Positions 50,671-62,152 are shown, counted from the first letter of the stretch. The stretch: DNA of 64,000 nt from Certhia americana (GCA_018697195.1 JAGMWU010000043.1:327565-391564); one strand, 5' to 3'. Made by a program: numbers and translations. The notes: generated by a model not told the origin, from the letters alone.

Positions 50671-52680
50671 CTCTCACAGCCACGGTGTTCCCCAGCACCC
50701 CTTTATCCCTGGGATATCCCTGGAGCCAGTCTGGAGAAGATTTCACGTGAACTTTTTGCAAGTTTGTCTTTCCTTTGCACAACAGAGCACCCAGACTTTT
50801 CCAAAGCACTGGTCACTTTTCCTTTAGCTAAAAACTGTGACACTTAGCAGGGAACACTGTCCAAACACTCTGGGGAGCAGGAGGTGACAGCACAGGGACA
50901 CTGCAGAGCCGCCCACAGGTGCTGACATATTGCTCCTGTTTTCATTAGAAATACTCGATTGTCACTCAAACAACAGATGGACAGCTGCAAGGAAAGGCCA
51001 GGAGCAGCCAAAAACGTGTTTCTCCCTTTTAATTTAAAGTTTGGGAGAGAAAGTTCCCCACTGCTTGTTCCCTTAGTGGGGAGAGCCCTGTTCCTCTGTT
51101 GAAGCAGAATCCAGGTGAGCAGAGCAGCCTCCCTGGTGCCCAAACACAGACCCCCAAACACACAAACACAGACCTTCCTGCACAGCTCAGCAGCAGCACC
51201 TCCTTCCCGACTGCCATGCCACATTTCACTGCCTTGTGGGCAGAAACTGGGATTGAAGGAAAGCCACACTGGGCACAGGCTGTGCCAGGTCTTCTCCCAC
51301 ACCAACCCCACTGCGACCCACAGCCACTGGCCAGGATGAGGGAGGAGGAGGAGGAGGGTGTGCACGGGGCTGGGGAGAAAATGTGGGACAGGGGAACAAA
51401 GGGAAAACACTTGTCACTGATCATGGTCTCTGTCCCCAAGGTCAAGCCCTTTGGGAAGGGCTCAGTGGGGACCCCAGACACAGCAGCACAAAGGAGGGGA
51501 CTGGGCACTGCTGGCATGTCACATCCCGGCCAGCCTGCAGCATTCTTTCAGCCACACCATGCCACCTCCGTGGCACGTGTGCCCTGAACAGGTACCTGGG
51601 GCATTCCAGAGCTGGCACCTGAGCCCACACTCTGAGCCAGGGACCTGATGGGGCTTGGGAAACCAAACCTGGGAGTGGGTAGCAGAGGGCAACAAACCCA
51701 GCAGGAACCCCCTTGACACAAGGCTGCCCCTCATCCCTGCACTGGCTCTGGCCTGGCAGATCCCAAGACAGAGCATGGACATGCCCAGAGAATGAATGGG
51801 CTCAAGCAGAGGCTGGGCTGGAGCTGAGTTCTCCACAAGGAATAACTGTAAAACAAAGGAGTGCAGGCAGCCTGTCTCTCATGGGTCGTGATGCTGGCAT
51901 GTTCCTGGCTGTACAAATCACTGCTTTGTAAATTCCTCAGTATTCCCAGCTGGAGAGCAAAGCTGGACAGTGCCTGTGCTCCTCCCTCTCCACACCGTGA
52001 TTCCCAAACCAGTTGATAAACTAAAATGACCCAATAAAACTGCCTGAAACAAACACTTTCTCAGGGAATAAAACAAGCCCAAAATGCCAACATCATGAGC
52101 TGTGACCCACCAGAGATGCTCCACTGCTGCTGCTGCAGGGACCCAAGTCTGACCCTACGAGTCACCCCCAGGTTTGGGTGGGAATGTGACCTGGGGTGCA
52201 GCAGAGCTTTGGCTCCTGTTTCCCACTTTGGAGTGATAAAGTGTCACCCACAGAGAGGGCACAAAGCTGATTGCAGGAGAGGAGCTGGGCCCAGGTGAGG
52301 GGGATGTGCCTGTCCCACGGCTGGGGTATTGTCACCAATACAGGTGACAGGGCACAGTCCCAGCCCCAGCGGTGCTGCCCCAGCTGCTGCTCCCCATGGC
52401 CAGCCAGGGACTGGACACCCTCAGAGAGGACACTGAGCCTGGTGACTTCTCAGGGTCCCCGTGAGAGCTGTGCTTGGAGTTTCCCTCTATGAGTTTCCCT
52501 CCAACCCAAGATGTATTTGTTCAGTCCTGTGGCCAGCCCAAACACCCACAGGATCCAGCTGTACCATGTGAGAGCCACTTGGATCCACAGCTTGGTGGGA
52601 CCAGTTCAAACCTGGGCTAGAGGAGTGGCCAAGGCAAGCCTGGCAGCGTGGTGTGGGCTAGAAGGGTGGAAAGGGACACA

Positions 52681-52880
52681 GGAGCGTGGTGTGGGGCACA
52701 GGAGCGTGGTGTGGGGCACAGGAGAGTGGTGTGGGGCACAGGAGTGTGGTGTGGGGCACAGGAGAGTGGTGTGGGGCACAGGAGTGTGGTGTGGGGCACA
52801 GGAGTGTGGTGTGGGGCACAGGAGCGTGGTGTGGGGCACAGGAGCGTGGTGTGGGGCACTGGAGTGTGGTGTGGGATGTG
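52681..52880. repeat. 20-bp minisatellite, 10 units
   Basis: Exactly ten units of GGAG(C/T/A)GTGGTGTGGGGCACA fill 200 bp; variation is mainly at the fifth base, and the last unit is degraded. The high homogeneity suggests a young or unstable array. Confidence 0.95.
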
Positions 52881-53404
52881 GGAGTCTGATGGAGCTGCAG
52901 GCTTTGGAACTGGGGGGGCTTCATGCTCCAGCCCGGGGGGAGTTGGGATTGGAAGATTTGGGATCAGGCTCCAGTCCAGCTCTGGGCTGCCCTCATTCCC
53001 CTTGGTCACCCTCCTCTTCCTACACAGCTGCTCACAAGAAAAATCCTAATGCTTGACTAATTGATTAATTATAACTAATTTATCCATCACACCCTGTAAT
53101 GACCACAGCTCCGGAGGGCTTTCATACAGCTCCCCTCAATCCCTCGCTTGGGCACAGTACCCAAAGGCCCCCCCAGGCCTCACGGAGCCCCCCGGGAGCA
53201 CCGGGAGGTCCCACACCGGGATGTCCCGGGCTGTTCGGGACTGAAGGTGAAGCGGGACCCGCCTGGGGTGGGAGGGACCAGCCCCCAGAGTCACCCCCGC
53301 TGCATTTCACACCCCGGAGCACTTTGCCGCTGCCAACATGGGGGACCCCACCCGGGACCCCTCCCAAAACCCAGGGAACTTCCCTGAACTTCGGGCACGG
53401 ACCC

Positions 53405-53565
53405 ACGGCGCGGACGGGTCCCGGTCCCCCGAGCATCCCTCCCGGCCGGGTCCCGGTCCCCNNNNNNNNNNCCGAGCATCCCTCCCGGCCGGGTCCCGGT
53501 CCCCCGAGCATCCCTCCCCCCGGGTCCCGGTCCCCCGAGCATCCCTCCCCCCGGGGTCCCTCCCT
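53405..53565. repeat. ~30-bp GC-rich minisatellite spanning an assembly gap
   Basis: Units of GGGTCCCGGTCCCCCGAGCA plus CCCTCCC occur on both sides of a run of ten N (53462-53471). The gap sits inside the array, so the true copy number is unknown. Confidence 0.85.
53462..53471. other. Assembly gap of 10 N
   Basis: Ten undetermined bases inside a tandem repeat. The fixed small size suggests a nominal gap, so missing sequence may be much longer. Confidence 0.98.
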
Positions 53566-53858
53566 GCTGCTCCCCCCTCCCGCAACAGGTCAGGGCCCCC
53601 CCGCCCCGCAACTTTCCCGGCGCAGAAAGTTTGTGCGCGGCCACGGGGAAAGTTCTCGGGGGGCTGGCGGTGAGGGGCGGCCCCAGGCACAGAGCCGGGA
53701 CCCCCCCGCTCCTCCCGCCGCCATCGCTCCCGTCCGTCTCCGTCGCGCGGGGCAGGAAGGCGGCGACATCCCGGTGTCCCCGCTGCTGTCCCCGCCGCGG
53801 GAAGCGGAGGGGCTGGGGGGGCTTTAGGGGCACGGGGGGGGCTCCGCTGAGGACTCAC

Positions 53859-54080
53859 CGGCGGCTCCACGGGGCGGCGGCGGCGGCGGCTCCGGGCCCG
53901 GCGCTGGGTGCGCAGGAAGGAAGAAGGAGGGAATGAGGCAGGGCTGACGTGAAGGGATGCAAAGCAGCTCCTCCTAACTCGCCCGCCCTTCATCTTCCTC
54001 CCCCTCCTCAACTTGCCCGACCACCGCCAACCGCACCCCCCCCGGTTCAGCAGCATCTTCCACCGGAGCCGGGGCCGCCC
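53859..54080 (-). promoter_or_regulatory. ZNF710: Presumed ZNF710 noncoding first exon and CpG-island promoter
   Basis: Reading minus, GAGCCGCCG|GTGAGTCC gives a strong donor at 53858, at the edge of a CpG-dense block rich in CGG triplets (53870-53910). With the acceptor at 37936 this makes a 15.9-kb 5' intron for ZNF710. The exon's 5' limit is not visible, and the assignment to ZNF710 is inferred from strand and position. Confidence 0.5.
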
Positions 54081-54717
54081 TCGGTACCACTTTGGGAGGG
54101 GGCAAAGGTGGGGGGAGTGGGGGTGGGAGGGGTCGATGAGGACCCTGTGCCCACACTGTCCCCGCATTATGTCCCCTCCAGCAGCACAGGGGTCATTTTC
54201 TACCTCGCCCATCATTTCGGGGGGTTGTGAGCCCACAGGATGAGGAGGGGATGACCTTCTCAAGAGGCATCGCTGTCCTCCGCTGTGGGGGTGGGAAAGG
54301 TCATGTGCACCCCAGAAAGCTTGTAGGGAGTGACGGCAAGAACTCCTCTCTGCCCAAAAATGGGGTGAGAGGAATTTGGGGTGTTAGAGGAACTGGAGGG
54401 GTTTGGGGGCGATGCTGTTCACCCCACACAAAGAGGTGGAGGGAAAGGCCACGGTGTGCAGGGGGTGGGTGGCAGGACTGGGATGGGATGTGGCACAGGA
54501 AGGGGAGCAGGTGATGCAGAAGTTGGAGGGTTTGGGATAAGGGGGTGCTGCTGGCTCCCCCAGGAAGGCAGAGGGAGAGGCTGAGCTGCGTGGCTGTGGG
54601 GATGTGGTAGCAGGAGGCAGCTGGTCCCCAAAAAAAGGGATGGGGATGAGGTGTGGCATGGGAAGGAGAGTGGGTGGCAACAGTCAAGGAGCTGCGGGCT
54701 GCGGGCTTTGGCTCCCA

Positions 54718-54785
54718 TCGTGAGGAGGAGGAAGAGGAGGATGAGGAAGAGGAGGACGGAGAGGAGGAGGAGGGTCTCCTCCCCA
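54718..54785. repeat. (GAG/GGA)n purine tract
   Basis: About 65 bp of nearly pure purine with GAGGAG, GGAAGA and GATGAG triplets. The surrounding 54080-54950 shows no supported exon. Confidence 0.75.
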
Positions 54786-54949
54786 CAGAAGAAGGAGCAT
54801 GCGGAGGCAGCCGAGATTGGAGTGGTGTGTCGGGAGAACCTCATCTCCATGGAAGCAGGTGGCGCCGGCCGCACTAATCGCAGCGGAGTTTGTCTCCACA
54901 CGCAGCCCTTTGTCTGGGCTCACTTCTGCTTTTCTGGTTTCTTTTTGTG

Positions 54950-56424
54950 TTCGCGGTGAAAACTGAGCTCCCTGCTCCGTCCCCGCTGCCACTGCCGGTG
55001 CTCACATCCCCCCACGCCGGGCTCGGGGCTGCCCACCATCCCGTCACGTCCTGCCCGGAGCCCTCTGGAGCCGGCCGGTGCCACCGGTCCCCAAAGTGCC
55101 ACCGCCGTCCCCACCGGCCAGCCCGGGCTCGCCCCGCACGTGGCCGGGAAACGGCTCTGCCTGCAGCGACATTGGCCGGGGCTGGCGGGGACGGACAGCG
55201 AGATTCGGTGAATTCCCGGGAGTGCCCCAACCGGGATGTGCCTGGAGCGGGAACGGAGCGGGCACGGAGCGGAACCGGGCAGCACCCGGGCTGGGACACG
55301 GAGCGGGGAACAAAGCCGGGCACAGAGCGGGGAGCAGAGTGGGGTGCACCGTCCGGGTGACACGGACCGGGACCGGGACCGGAACCGGGCCAGCCCCGGC
55401 ATCTCCGGCTGTCAGGGAGCAGCTGCCCGCCCGCTTCAGCCAATCAGAACGCGGACTCAGACGGATGTGGCCACCTCAGTCAATCAGAACGCGGATTCAA
55501 AAGAACGGGGCAACCGCAGCCAATCAGAACGCGCATTCAGAAGGTGCCACCACCTCAGCCAACCAGAACGCGGATTCAGGAGGTTGATGTCTCAGCCAAT
55601 CAGAAAGCGGAGGCCCGAGGCTGCCGCCGCCTCAGCCAATCAGGACGCGCGGTCTCCTGCGGCTGGTCACTCCGTGGCTCTTCCCCTTTCCCTCTCCCCG
55701 TTCCTCCCAGCCCACCGAGGCGCGCACTGACCCTTCTCGCCCTGCCCTCGATGTCCCCCGCCGTGCCGGGCGGGGCCGCCGGCCCCGCGGAGCCGTGTCC
55801 GTGCGCCCCGGGTAAGGGCCCGTGGCCAGCCCGCGGTGCCACGCGGGATTGCTCCGCTCTTTCCTCACCCTGCCCAGCACAGGGCGCTGTTGCGGCCCTG
55901 GCCGGTGTGTGCCCGCGCTGGGGGAAGCGGGACCGGGCGCTGGCCGGTGAGTTCCGGCCCCGCCGGTGTCCACACGCACGCCCCCTCAGGGCAGACAGAG
56001 TCGCTGGCCCTTTAAGAGAGGGCGTGGCCTAGCGCATAGCCCCGCCCCCTGCGCGAGCCGCCGGTCCCGGCGGGGCTGGCGCGCCCCCTGGCGGCGCGCG
56101 GTGATCCCGGTGGTCCCGGTGGTCCCGGCGCGGGCAGCGGCCGCCGCGTCCCGGCTGTAGACCTGCCCCGCCGGGCTGTGAGGAACGGCCGAGCCCGCCG
56201 GGGCCGCAGGCCGCCGTGCAGCCGCGCCGTGCCGGGGAACCCCCGCCTGGCAGCGGCTTTGATCGTTCCCGCGGCCCAGCGGCTCCGCAGGGTCACCCCG
56301 GGCTCAGCCCACCGGAGCCCGGTGCGCTTCCGGGGCGGCCGAGGGGCTTCCTGCGGTGGGTGTGCGGCCGCGGTGCTGCTGCCAGTGCTGCTCCCGGCCC
56401 GGCCCGGCCCGACCCGCCGCCGGG
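54950..56424 (+). promoter_or_regulatory. AP3S2: AP3S2 CpG island and upstream region
   Basis: CpG-dense from about 54960 to 56500. It contains the CCAAT array and leads directly into the AP3S2 ATG at 56425. An ATG at 55751 opens a 20-codon GC-rich frame reaching a GGTAAGG donor at about 55812; it could be an upstream exon, but encodes nothing recognisable. ARPIN, expected here from mammalian synteny, was not found. Confidence 0.55.
55431..55650 (+). promoter_or_regulatory. Tandem array of six CCAAT-box units (probable NF-Y cluster)
   Basis: Six repeats of about 37-40 bp, each with TCAGCCAATCAGAACGCGG or a variant. CCAAT cores lie at 55440-55444, 55520-55524, 55596-55600 and 55636-55640. Altered cores are at 55480-55484 (TCAAT) and 55559-55563 (CCAAC). 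CAGCCAATCAG is a consensus NF-Y site (established knowledge). The array lies in the CpG island about 0.8-1 kb upstream of the AP3S2 ATG. It probably drives the nearest plus-strand transcription unit, but start sites cannot be seen. Confidence 0.8.
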
Positions 56425-59400
56425 ATGATCAACGCCATCCTCGTCTTCAACAATCACGGGAAGCCGCGGCTCGTCCGCTTCTACCAGCACCTGGTGCGCC
56501 ACCGGGGCCGGGACCGGGACCGGGACCAGTGCAGGGCTGAGGGGCTCGATGGGTTGGGGGTGTCCCGGGAGCAGGAGCGGTCGCGTCCTTTAGGATGCCC
56601 CGGGTCAGCCGTGGGTGGCACCGGGGCTGGCTTGTCACCCGGAGGTGTCAGGGCCCCCCGGGGCAGCGGGGGAAGCGGATCCCGTGGGTGGGTGAGCATC
56701 CCTGGGTGTCCACCTACCGTGTCCTCCCGGCAGGCAGAAGAGGTGCAGCAGCAGATCATCCGTGACACCTTCCACTTGGTGCTGAAGCGGGATGACCACA
56801 TCTGCAACTTCCTGGAGTGCGGCAGGTACTGGGAGGGATGGATGGATGGATGATGGATGGGATGGGGTGGGGTGGGATGGGGTGGACACATGGATGGATG
56901 GATGGATGATGGATGGATGATGGATGGATGGATGGATGATGGATGGATGATGGATGATGGATGGATGGATGGATGATGGATGGATGTTGGATGGATGATG
57001 GATGGATGGATGGAATAGGGATGGTAGGAGACACGCATGAGGATGGAGGATGGTGTGGACACATGTTGGATGGGATATGGCTGAATGGTGATGGAATGGA
57101 TGGAATGATGGATGGATGGATGATGGATGATGGATGATGCCTGGCTGTCCCCTCACCCTGCTCAGTTCCAAGCTGTCCCCTCACCCTGCTCAGTGCCGGG
57201 CTGTCCCCTCACCCTGCTCAGTGCCGGGCTGTCCCCAGAGCCCTGCAGCTCTGCCCGTGTCCCCACAGCCTGTTTGGTGGCTCGGACTACAAGCTGATCT
57301 ACCGTCACTACGCCACGCTGTACTTCGTGTTCTGTGTGGACTCCTCGGAGAGTGAGCTGGGCATCCTGGACCTCATCCAGGTGTGTCCCTGCAGGGCCCA
57401 TCTTGCCAGTGCAGCCCTGTCCTGGCACCATTCGGGGGTGTTTCATGCCCGTGGCATCCCTGTGCCAGCCCTTCTGGAGGGTCCTTGGGGCCAGGGTGGG
57501 GAGATGGGGCTGCAGGGACTCCCTGGGCTTCAACACAGGAGCAGCAGGGAAGTCAATCTGAAGGAATGTCTTTTAAAATAGAAGCATAGAATTATTTTGG
57601 CTGGAAAAGACCCTTGGGAGCATGAAGTCCGACCATTAATCCTAGGATTCTGGAATCCCGTGTTGGAAGAGACCTCAGGAATTGTCTGGTCCAGCCTTTC
57701 TTGGCAGGGCACTGCCTAGTCAATGCCTGACACCCCAGCATGTGAAAAATACCCGTTGTTGGGGAATCCCTCACTTCCTCCTGGAGATTATTCAACAGCT
57801 GTTTCTTTGGAAAAAATCTTCCACTTGTGCCTTATTGAAGTCTCCCTAAGAGGAACTTCTACCTGTCACTCTGTGTCTTTCCGTGTGACTCCTTGTACAA
57901 AGGAAGTTTCCAGCTTTGTAGCCACCCTTTAAACACCAGGATATGGGAAGAAGGTCCCCCCAAGCCTCCTTTGCTCCAGGCTGAGCCTCTTTCCCAACTC
58001 CCTCAGGAATTCTCCAGCCCCATCCCAGCTCCCTCAGGAATTCTCCAGCCCCTTCCCAGCTCCCTCAGGGATTCTCCAGCCCCTTCCCAGCTCCCTCAGG
58101 GATTCTCCAGCCCCTTCCCAGCTCCCTCAGGGATTCTCCAGCCCCTTCCCAGCTCTGTTCCCTTCCCTGGCCACACTCCAGCCCCTGCAGGTCGCTCTGG
58201 TCAGGAGGGTCCCAGAGCTGTCCCCAGCACTGGAGGTGCCCCAGCAGTGCCAGTTCAGGGGACAGGCACTGCCCTGGGCCTGTGCCCACGCTGGGGCTGA
58301 CACATGCCCAGTGCCATTGGCCTCTTGCCCACCTGGGCTCATGTTCAGCCACAGCCACCAGCACCCCTAGGTCCTTTTCCAGCTTTCCAGTCACTCTGTC
58401 CCATGCTGGGAGTGTTCCCCAACAGTGGGGTTGCTGTCACCATCCTGCCTGCTCTCTGTCTGCTGCCCCAGGTGTTTGTGGAGACCCTGGACAAGTGCTT
58501 TGAGAATGTCTGTGAACTGGACCTCATCTTCCACATGGACAAGGTGGGTGCTGGGCTCGGGGCTGCTCCAGAGCCTGCATTTCTTGGGTGGGGCTGGCCA
58601 GGAGAGTGTGGGGAGGGACTGAGATCCCCTATAGGAGGCTTTCAGCCTGTGCTCTTTGAAGGCCACTTACATTGTGACCTCCCAACAGGAGACCCTGAGT
58701 GCTGGGCCGCTCTGAGCCCGGGGGGAGCCGTGCCCAGCCGTGGGGCTGCCCTGGGGCAAGTGACAGATCTGTGCCCCACAGCCAGCACTGGTGGAGCTGG
58801 GCAGACTCCCACTGGTGCTGGGGCATTCTGCTCCTCTTGGGGGTTAACATTTTACTACAGCTACAGGGGAAAAAAACGGGAAAGAACAATGGGAGTGTTT
58901 GGAATTCAAAGTGCTGGGTAAACTTTGGTTTGAGCCACAGCCTGTAATGCTTCCTTTTGAGCTGGATGGAGATCATGGGTGGAAACCATCCCCTTTGATC
59001 ATGTCCTGGGTCACAAGGCTGAAATAGCTGGGAATAGATAGCCAGGAATGGGCTTGGAGCAGGGAGAGGCTTGGCTGAGGGTGCTGGGCTTGTGTTACTG
59101 CTGATCAAGATTTTCCTGCTCTGCTGAAGACAAAAACATACCAACAAAAAAGAACACTGGGAAGAAAAATGTGTGAAATGCTCCCTTTCTGTTGATGATT
59201 CCATCAGGGAACTGGCAGGGAAGGGGAGTGAGCAGGTCTAGTCTGTGCTACCAGCTGCTGAGGTCAGGCTTTGGTTTCACCGTTTGCCCTGCTGTAAACT
59301 TTCCAAAATGCCACAACATGATTATCTTGTCAGCAAAAGTGTTTATCGAAGGAGGAAGGAGGGCCCAGCAGCTGCGGGAGCAGTGTTGGCAGCTGCCCAG

Positions 59401-62152
59401 GTCACCTCTGCCCACAGCTGGGGGAGGATGTGCTCGTGGGTACTGACTCTGTGGCATGGGCAGGACCCAGCAGCCTTTCACTCAGCCTTGCTCTCAGCTT
59501 TACATGAGCCTCACATGTCAAACACTGAGCCTCACATGTCAAACACTGAGCCTCACATGTCAAACACTGAGCCTCACATGTCAAACACTGAGCCAGCCCG
59601 CAGCCCTCGGGCAGGGCACATCACTCCTTTGCCAGCAGCAGTGGGGTCACCCTTCCTCCAGCCTCTCCTTCCTGGAAGAACATTCTCAGGAGACAGGAAT
59701 TGGGGGTTTCTGGTAGTGGAGACCCCAGCTGGGTCACTGCAGGCTCTCCCAGCCCTGTTTATTTCCCATCCCGTGCTCCCACTGCTTCCCAGCTTTGACT
59801 CGAGTCCTGGCCATTATCAGTTGGTCCTCCGGTCTCTTTCTATATTTGGCACATGTTTATTTCTCAGATGTGCTCATGTTCCTGTGCTTCCAGGAGTTCG
59901 GTTGCAGAGGGACGGTGTGGGGGGTGCTGGGAATGTGGTGGTGTGTCCTGCTGGGCCCTGGTGCCCCCCTTGGGTGCCCAGGCAGGGCTGTGAGTGTCCC
60001 CCTGGGCAGGGGATTGCAGGGCTTCAGGTGCAACTTTGGCTGCATTCTGTAATTTTTTGTTTTGCCTTAAGTTCCACCTTGCACTACCTGCAGCACAAGG
60101 GCCATGGGACCAGAGCTGTGGCAGGTCTGGGGTCCTACTGCTGCCATGGGCAGGGTCTGGGGTGCAGGGGGACATTGATTAGGCACCAGTGACACCAGTG
60201 TTTGTCAGCTTTGGGAGCCCCAGCCTCAGAGCTGCAGGGATCCCCTGTCACAAGGGGAGGCTCAGGGTGGGCTGTGCCCAGTTCTTGGTCGTGCTTTCCA
60301 CCTTGGAGGGGAGTGTGAGCTGCACTCAGCAGCTGTGGGGTCCCAGAGGGGACATGGATTGCTCAGGAAGTGCTGTGCTTTGTCTTGGAAAACAAAACTT
60401 GCTCAGGATTTCTGCCCTGTTGGTTTGGAGCCAGCTTGGGCTGAAGCCAGATCTTGAAGGAACATTTCCTGATGCTCCCATATCCTTTTTGGCTGTGGAA
60501 GTCACTTGCTCCAGCTGCTTCAGCGTGTACTGGGACTGGGCTGTGGGATGGGGGTTCCAGGGCTAGGGAGGATGTCCCGGGAGCTGCCTGGGGCTCACCC
60601 TGTGTTGTGCTGATCCCACACACCTTCTGCTGCTCCTGCTGCTGCCCCTGCTGCTCCAGGCACTGTGGGAGCAGGACAGGACCTCTGGGGATGCCTGGGC
60701 TGGATCACCTCGCTGTTGTTTGGGATCAGCTGGGATTCCCCCTCAGAGCAGGTTCCCTCCTTGTCTTTGTTCTCCCCAGGATTGTCCTGGCGGTGTTTGT
60801 CACAAGGTATTTACAATGCAGCCTGGCTCTCTAAAACCATAAAACAATGTCATAACCCAACCATGATCCTGCATAGCCTCTTTTACGGAAGTAACTGGGA
60901 CCATAAATCCATTATCTGTGCTGGGAGCTCATCGGGAGCTGCTGACTGTGCAGGCAGTGCTGAGCTGAGCCAGCTGCAGGAGCTGAGGGTGGTTGTAGCC
61001 ACCAGCACCGCCTGGCTGCTGCCTCAGGGCTGGTTGTAATTTCTGGGCTTGCAACTCAGCAATGTTCCTTTCCCTGCTCTGGCTGTGTGATTGCACTGGC
61101 CCTGCCTGGCTGCTCATCCTTGGCCTCGAGGGATCCCAGGAAAGGAGCAGACTCCCTTGGCAGTTCTGTGCTTTTTCTGTGCCTGTCACAGTCCTAACCT
61201 TCCCAAGAGACAGTGGAAGGCCAGGCTCTGGCCTGGCTTTCTGAGGAGAAGGAACTTCTGAGAAGTGTCCTGCCCGGTGAGGACCCTGCTGCCTGCTGGG
61301 GTCATCTCTAGGACACGTTCCTGGCCCAGGGAGGCAGCAGCCACGTGTGACTCATGTGCCATGAGCTGCAATCCGGCTGCTCCAGGGGATGCTGTATGCC
61401 CCGTGGGTGGGTGGGTGTCATTTAGAGTGGGCATACAGGGGCCAAGTGGGGCTTTGGGGCTCCCCATGCCAAGGACCTTGGCCACCCTTTCCCTCTGCAG
61501 GCAGCTCAGAGGGGGACAGGGGTAGATTTGTGTCCCTTGGGGAGATGCTGGCCCCTGACATGCCTCCACACCAGCGCTGCACCACGGCCAGGGCTGGGCT
61601 GGGCCCTCAGCCTGCTGTTCCCTCCCTTCCTCCCCGGCAGGTCCATCACATCCTGCAGGAGATGGTGATCGGTGGGATGGTGCTGGAGACCAATATGAAC
61701 GAGATTGTGGCACAGGTGGAGGCCCAGGGCAAGCTGGAGAAGGCAGAGGTGAGTGGTGACGCTGCAGCTCTGCCCCGTGGGAGCTGTCAGACTTGGGGTT
61801 CCAAGGGGGTGACCCGTGGGGACAGGGGTGGGTGTGTGGGGGTTGTCCAGGGTATTCCCAGTGCTGGGGTCATCCCTGCCCAGTGGTGCTGGTCAGGAGT
61901 GCAGGGAGCTGCCCAGAGTGTGGGACTGTCAGGGTTAACGACCCCAGGTCATATAAGGTTTATCACGAAGGTGGGGCTGTGGAGGGGCTGTGGGGTGGGT
62001 GGTGACAGTCCCTCTGTCCCCAGGGAGGTCTCTCAGCTGCTCCTTCCCGTGCTGTGTCTGCCGTGAAGAACATCAACCTGCCCGAGATCCCCCGCAACAT
62101 CAACATCGGGGACATCAACATCAAAGTGCCCAACCTGTCACAGTTCATGTGA
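56425..62152 (+). CDS. AP3S2: AP-3 complex subunit sigma-2, 6 exons
   Basis: Small sigma subunit of the AP-3 adaptor coat, which sorts cargo from endosomes to lysosome-related organelles and binds dileucine signals together with the delta subunit. Exons: 56425-56493, 56734-56825, 57269-57380, 58472-58543, 61641-61748 and 62024-62152, all GT-AG. The sum is 582 bp, or 193 residues, the same as human AP3S2. Visible family segments: [13 protein letters not shown] at 4-16, [84 protein letters not shown], and the tail [20 protein letters not shown]...PNLSQFM. The tail and VRFYQ near the start favour sigma-3B (AP3S2) over AP3S1. The ATG is the first in the CpG-rich exon. Polyadenylation signal at 62614. 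Confidence 0.98.
56836..57137. repeat. (GGAT)n / GGATGATGGAT repeat in AP3S2 intron 2
   Basis: About 300 bp of GGATGGATGATGGATGG-type units with GGGATGGGGTGG variants. A 30-bp triplet repeat follows at 57141-57235 (CTGTCCCCTCACCCTGCTCAG three times). Confidence 0.9.
57578..58400 (-). mobile_element. CR1 LINE copy in AP3S2 intron 3, with internal 31-bp amplification
   Basis: Starts with AAGCATAGAATTATTTTGGCTGG, trimmed here to AGCATAGAATTATTTTGG, the reverse of a CR1 3' end. It continues through CAGGATATGGGAAGAAGGTC, CTCCAGGCTGAGCCTCTTTC and CACTGGAGGTGCCCCAGCAG, in CR1 order read backward, so the sense strand is minus. At 58000-58155 the CTCCCTCAGGGATTCTCCAG unit (31 bp) is repeated five times. 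It may hold two overlapping insertions, since a second CR1-like start (GGATTCTGGAATCCCG) occurs at 57645. Confidence 0.8.
59503..59596. repeat. 21-bp minisatellite, about 4.5 units
   Basis: Nearly identical GAGCCTCACATGTCAAACACT-type units (21 bp) in AP3S2 intron 4. The length divides by three, hence an in-frame [11 protein letters not shown] peptide repeat of no significance. Confidence 0.9.

Larger units (their letters stand above)
37936..53858 (-). other. ZNF710: Long 5' intron of ZNF710
   Basis: Between the ZNF710 coding acceptor (37936) and a good donor at 53858-53857 I find no supported coding exon on either strand. The interval holds several minisatellites and CR1 pieces, listed separately. 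AT-rich islands inside it, near 41750-42200, 45110-45600 and 48270-48400, are candidate conserved noncoding elements. In human, ZNF710 also has a very long 5' intron. Confidence 0.6.

Noticed and set aside
52511..53056. 181-codon frame with repeated VWGTG or PHHTPVPHTTLLC peptides
   Set aside because: Produced by the 20-bp minisatellite; the repeat peptide is phase-shifted between units and has no homologue that I know.
55751..55812. ATG-initiated 20-codon GC-rich exon with a GGTAAGG donor upstream of AP3S2
   Set aside because: Could be an upstream exon, but the peptide (MSPAVPGGAAG) matches nothing, and AP3S2 already has a complete first exon with the correct start, so it is not called as coding.
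56481..57184. Ser/Ile/His/Pro repeat frames in AP3S2 intron 2
   Set aside because: Translation of the GGAT microsatellite on the minus strand, within an intron of a well-supported gene.
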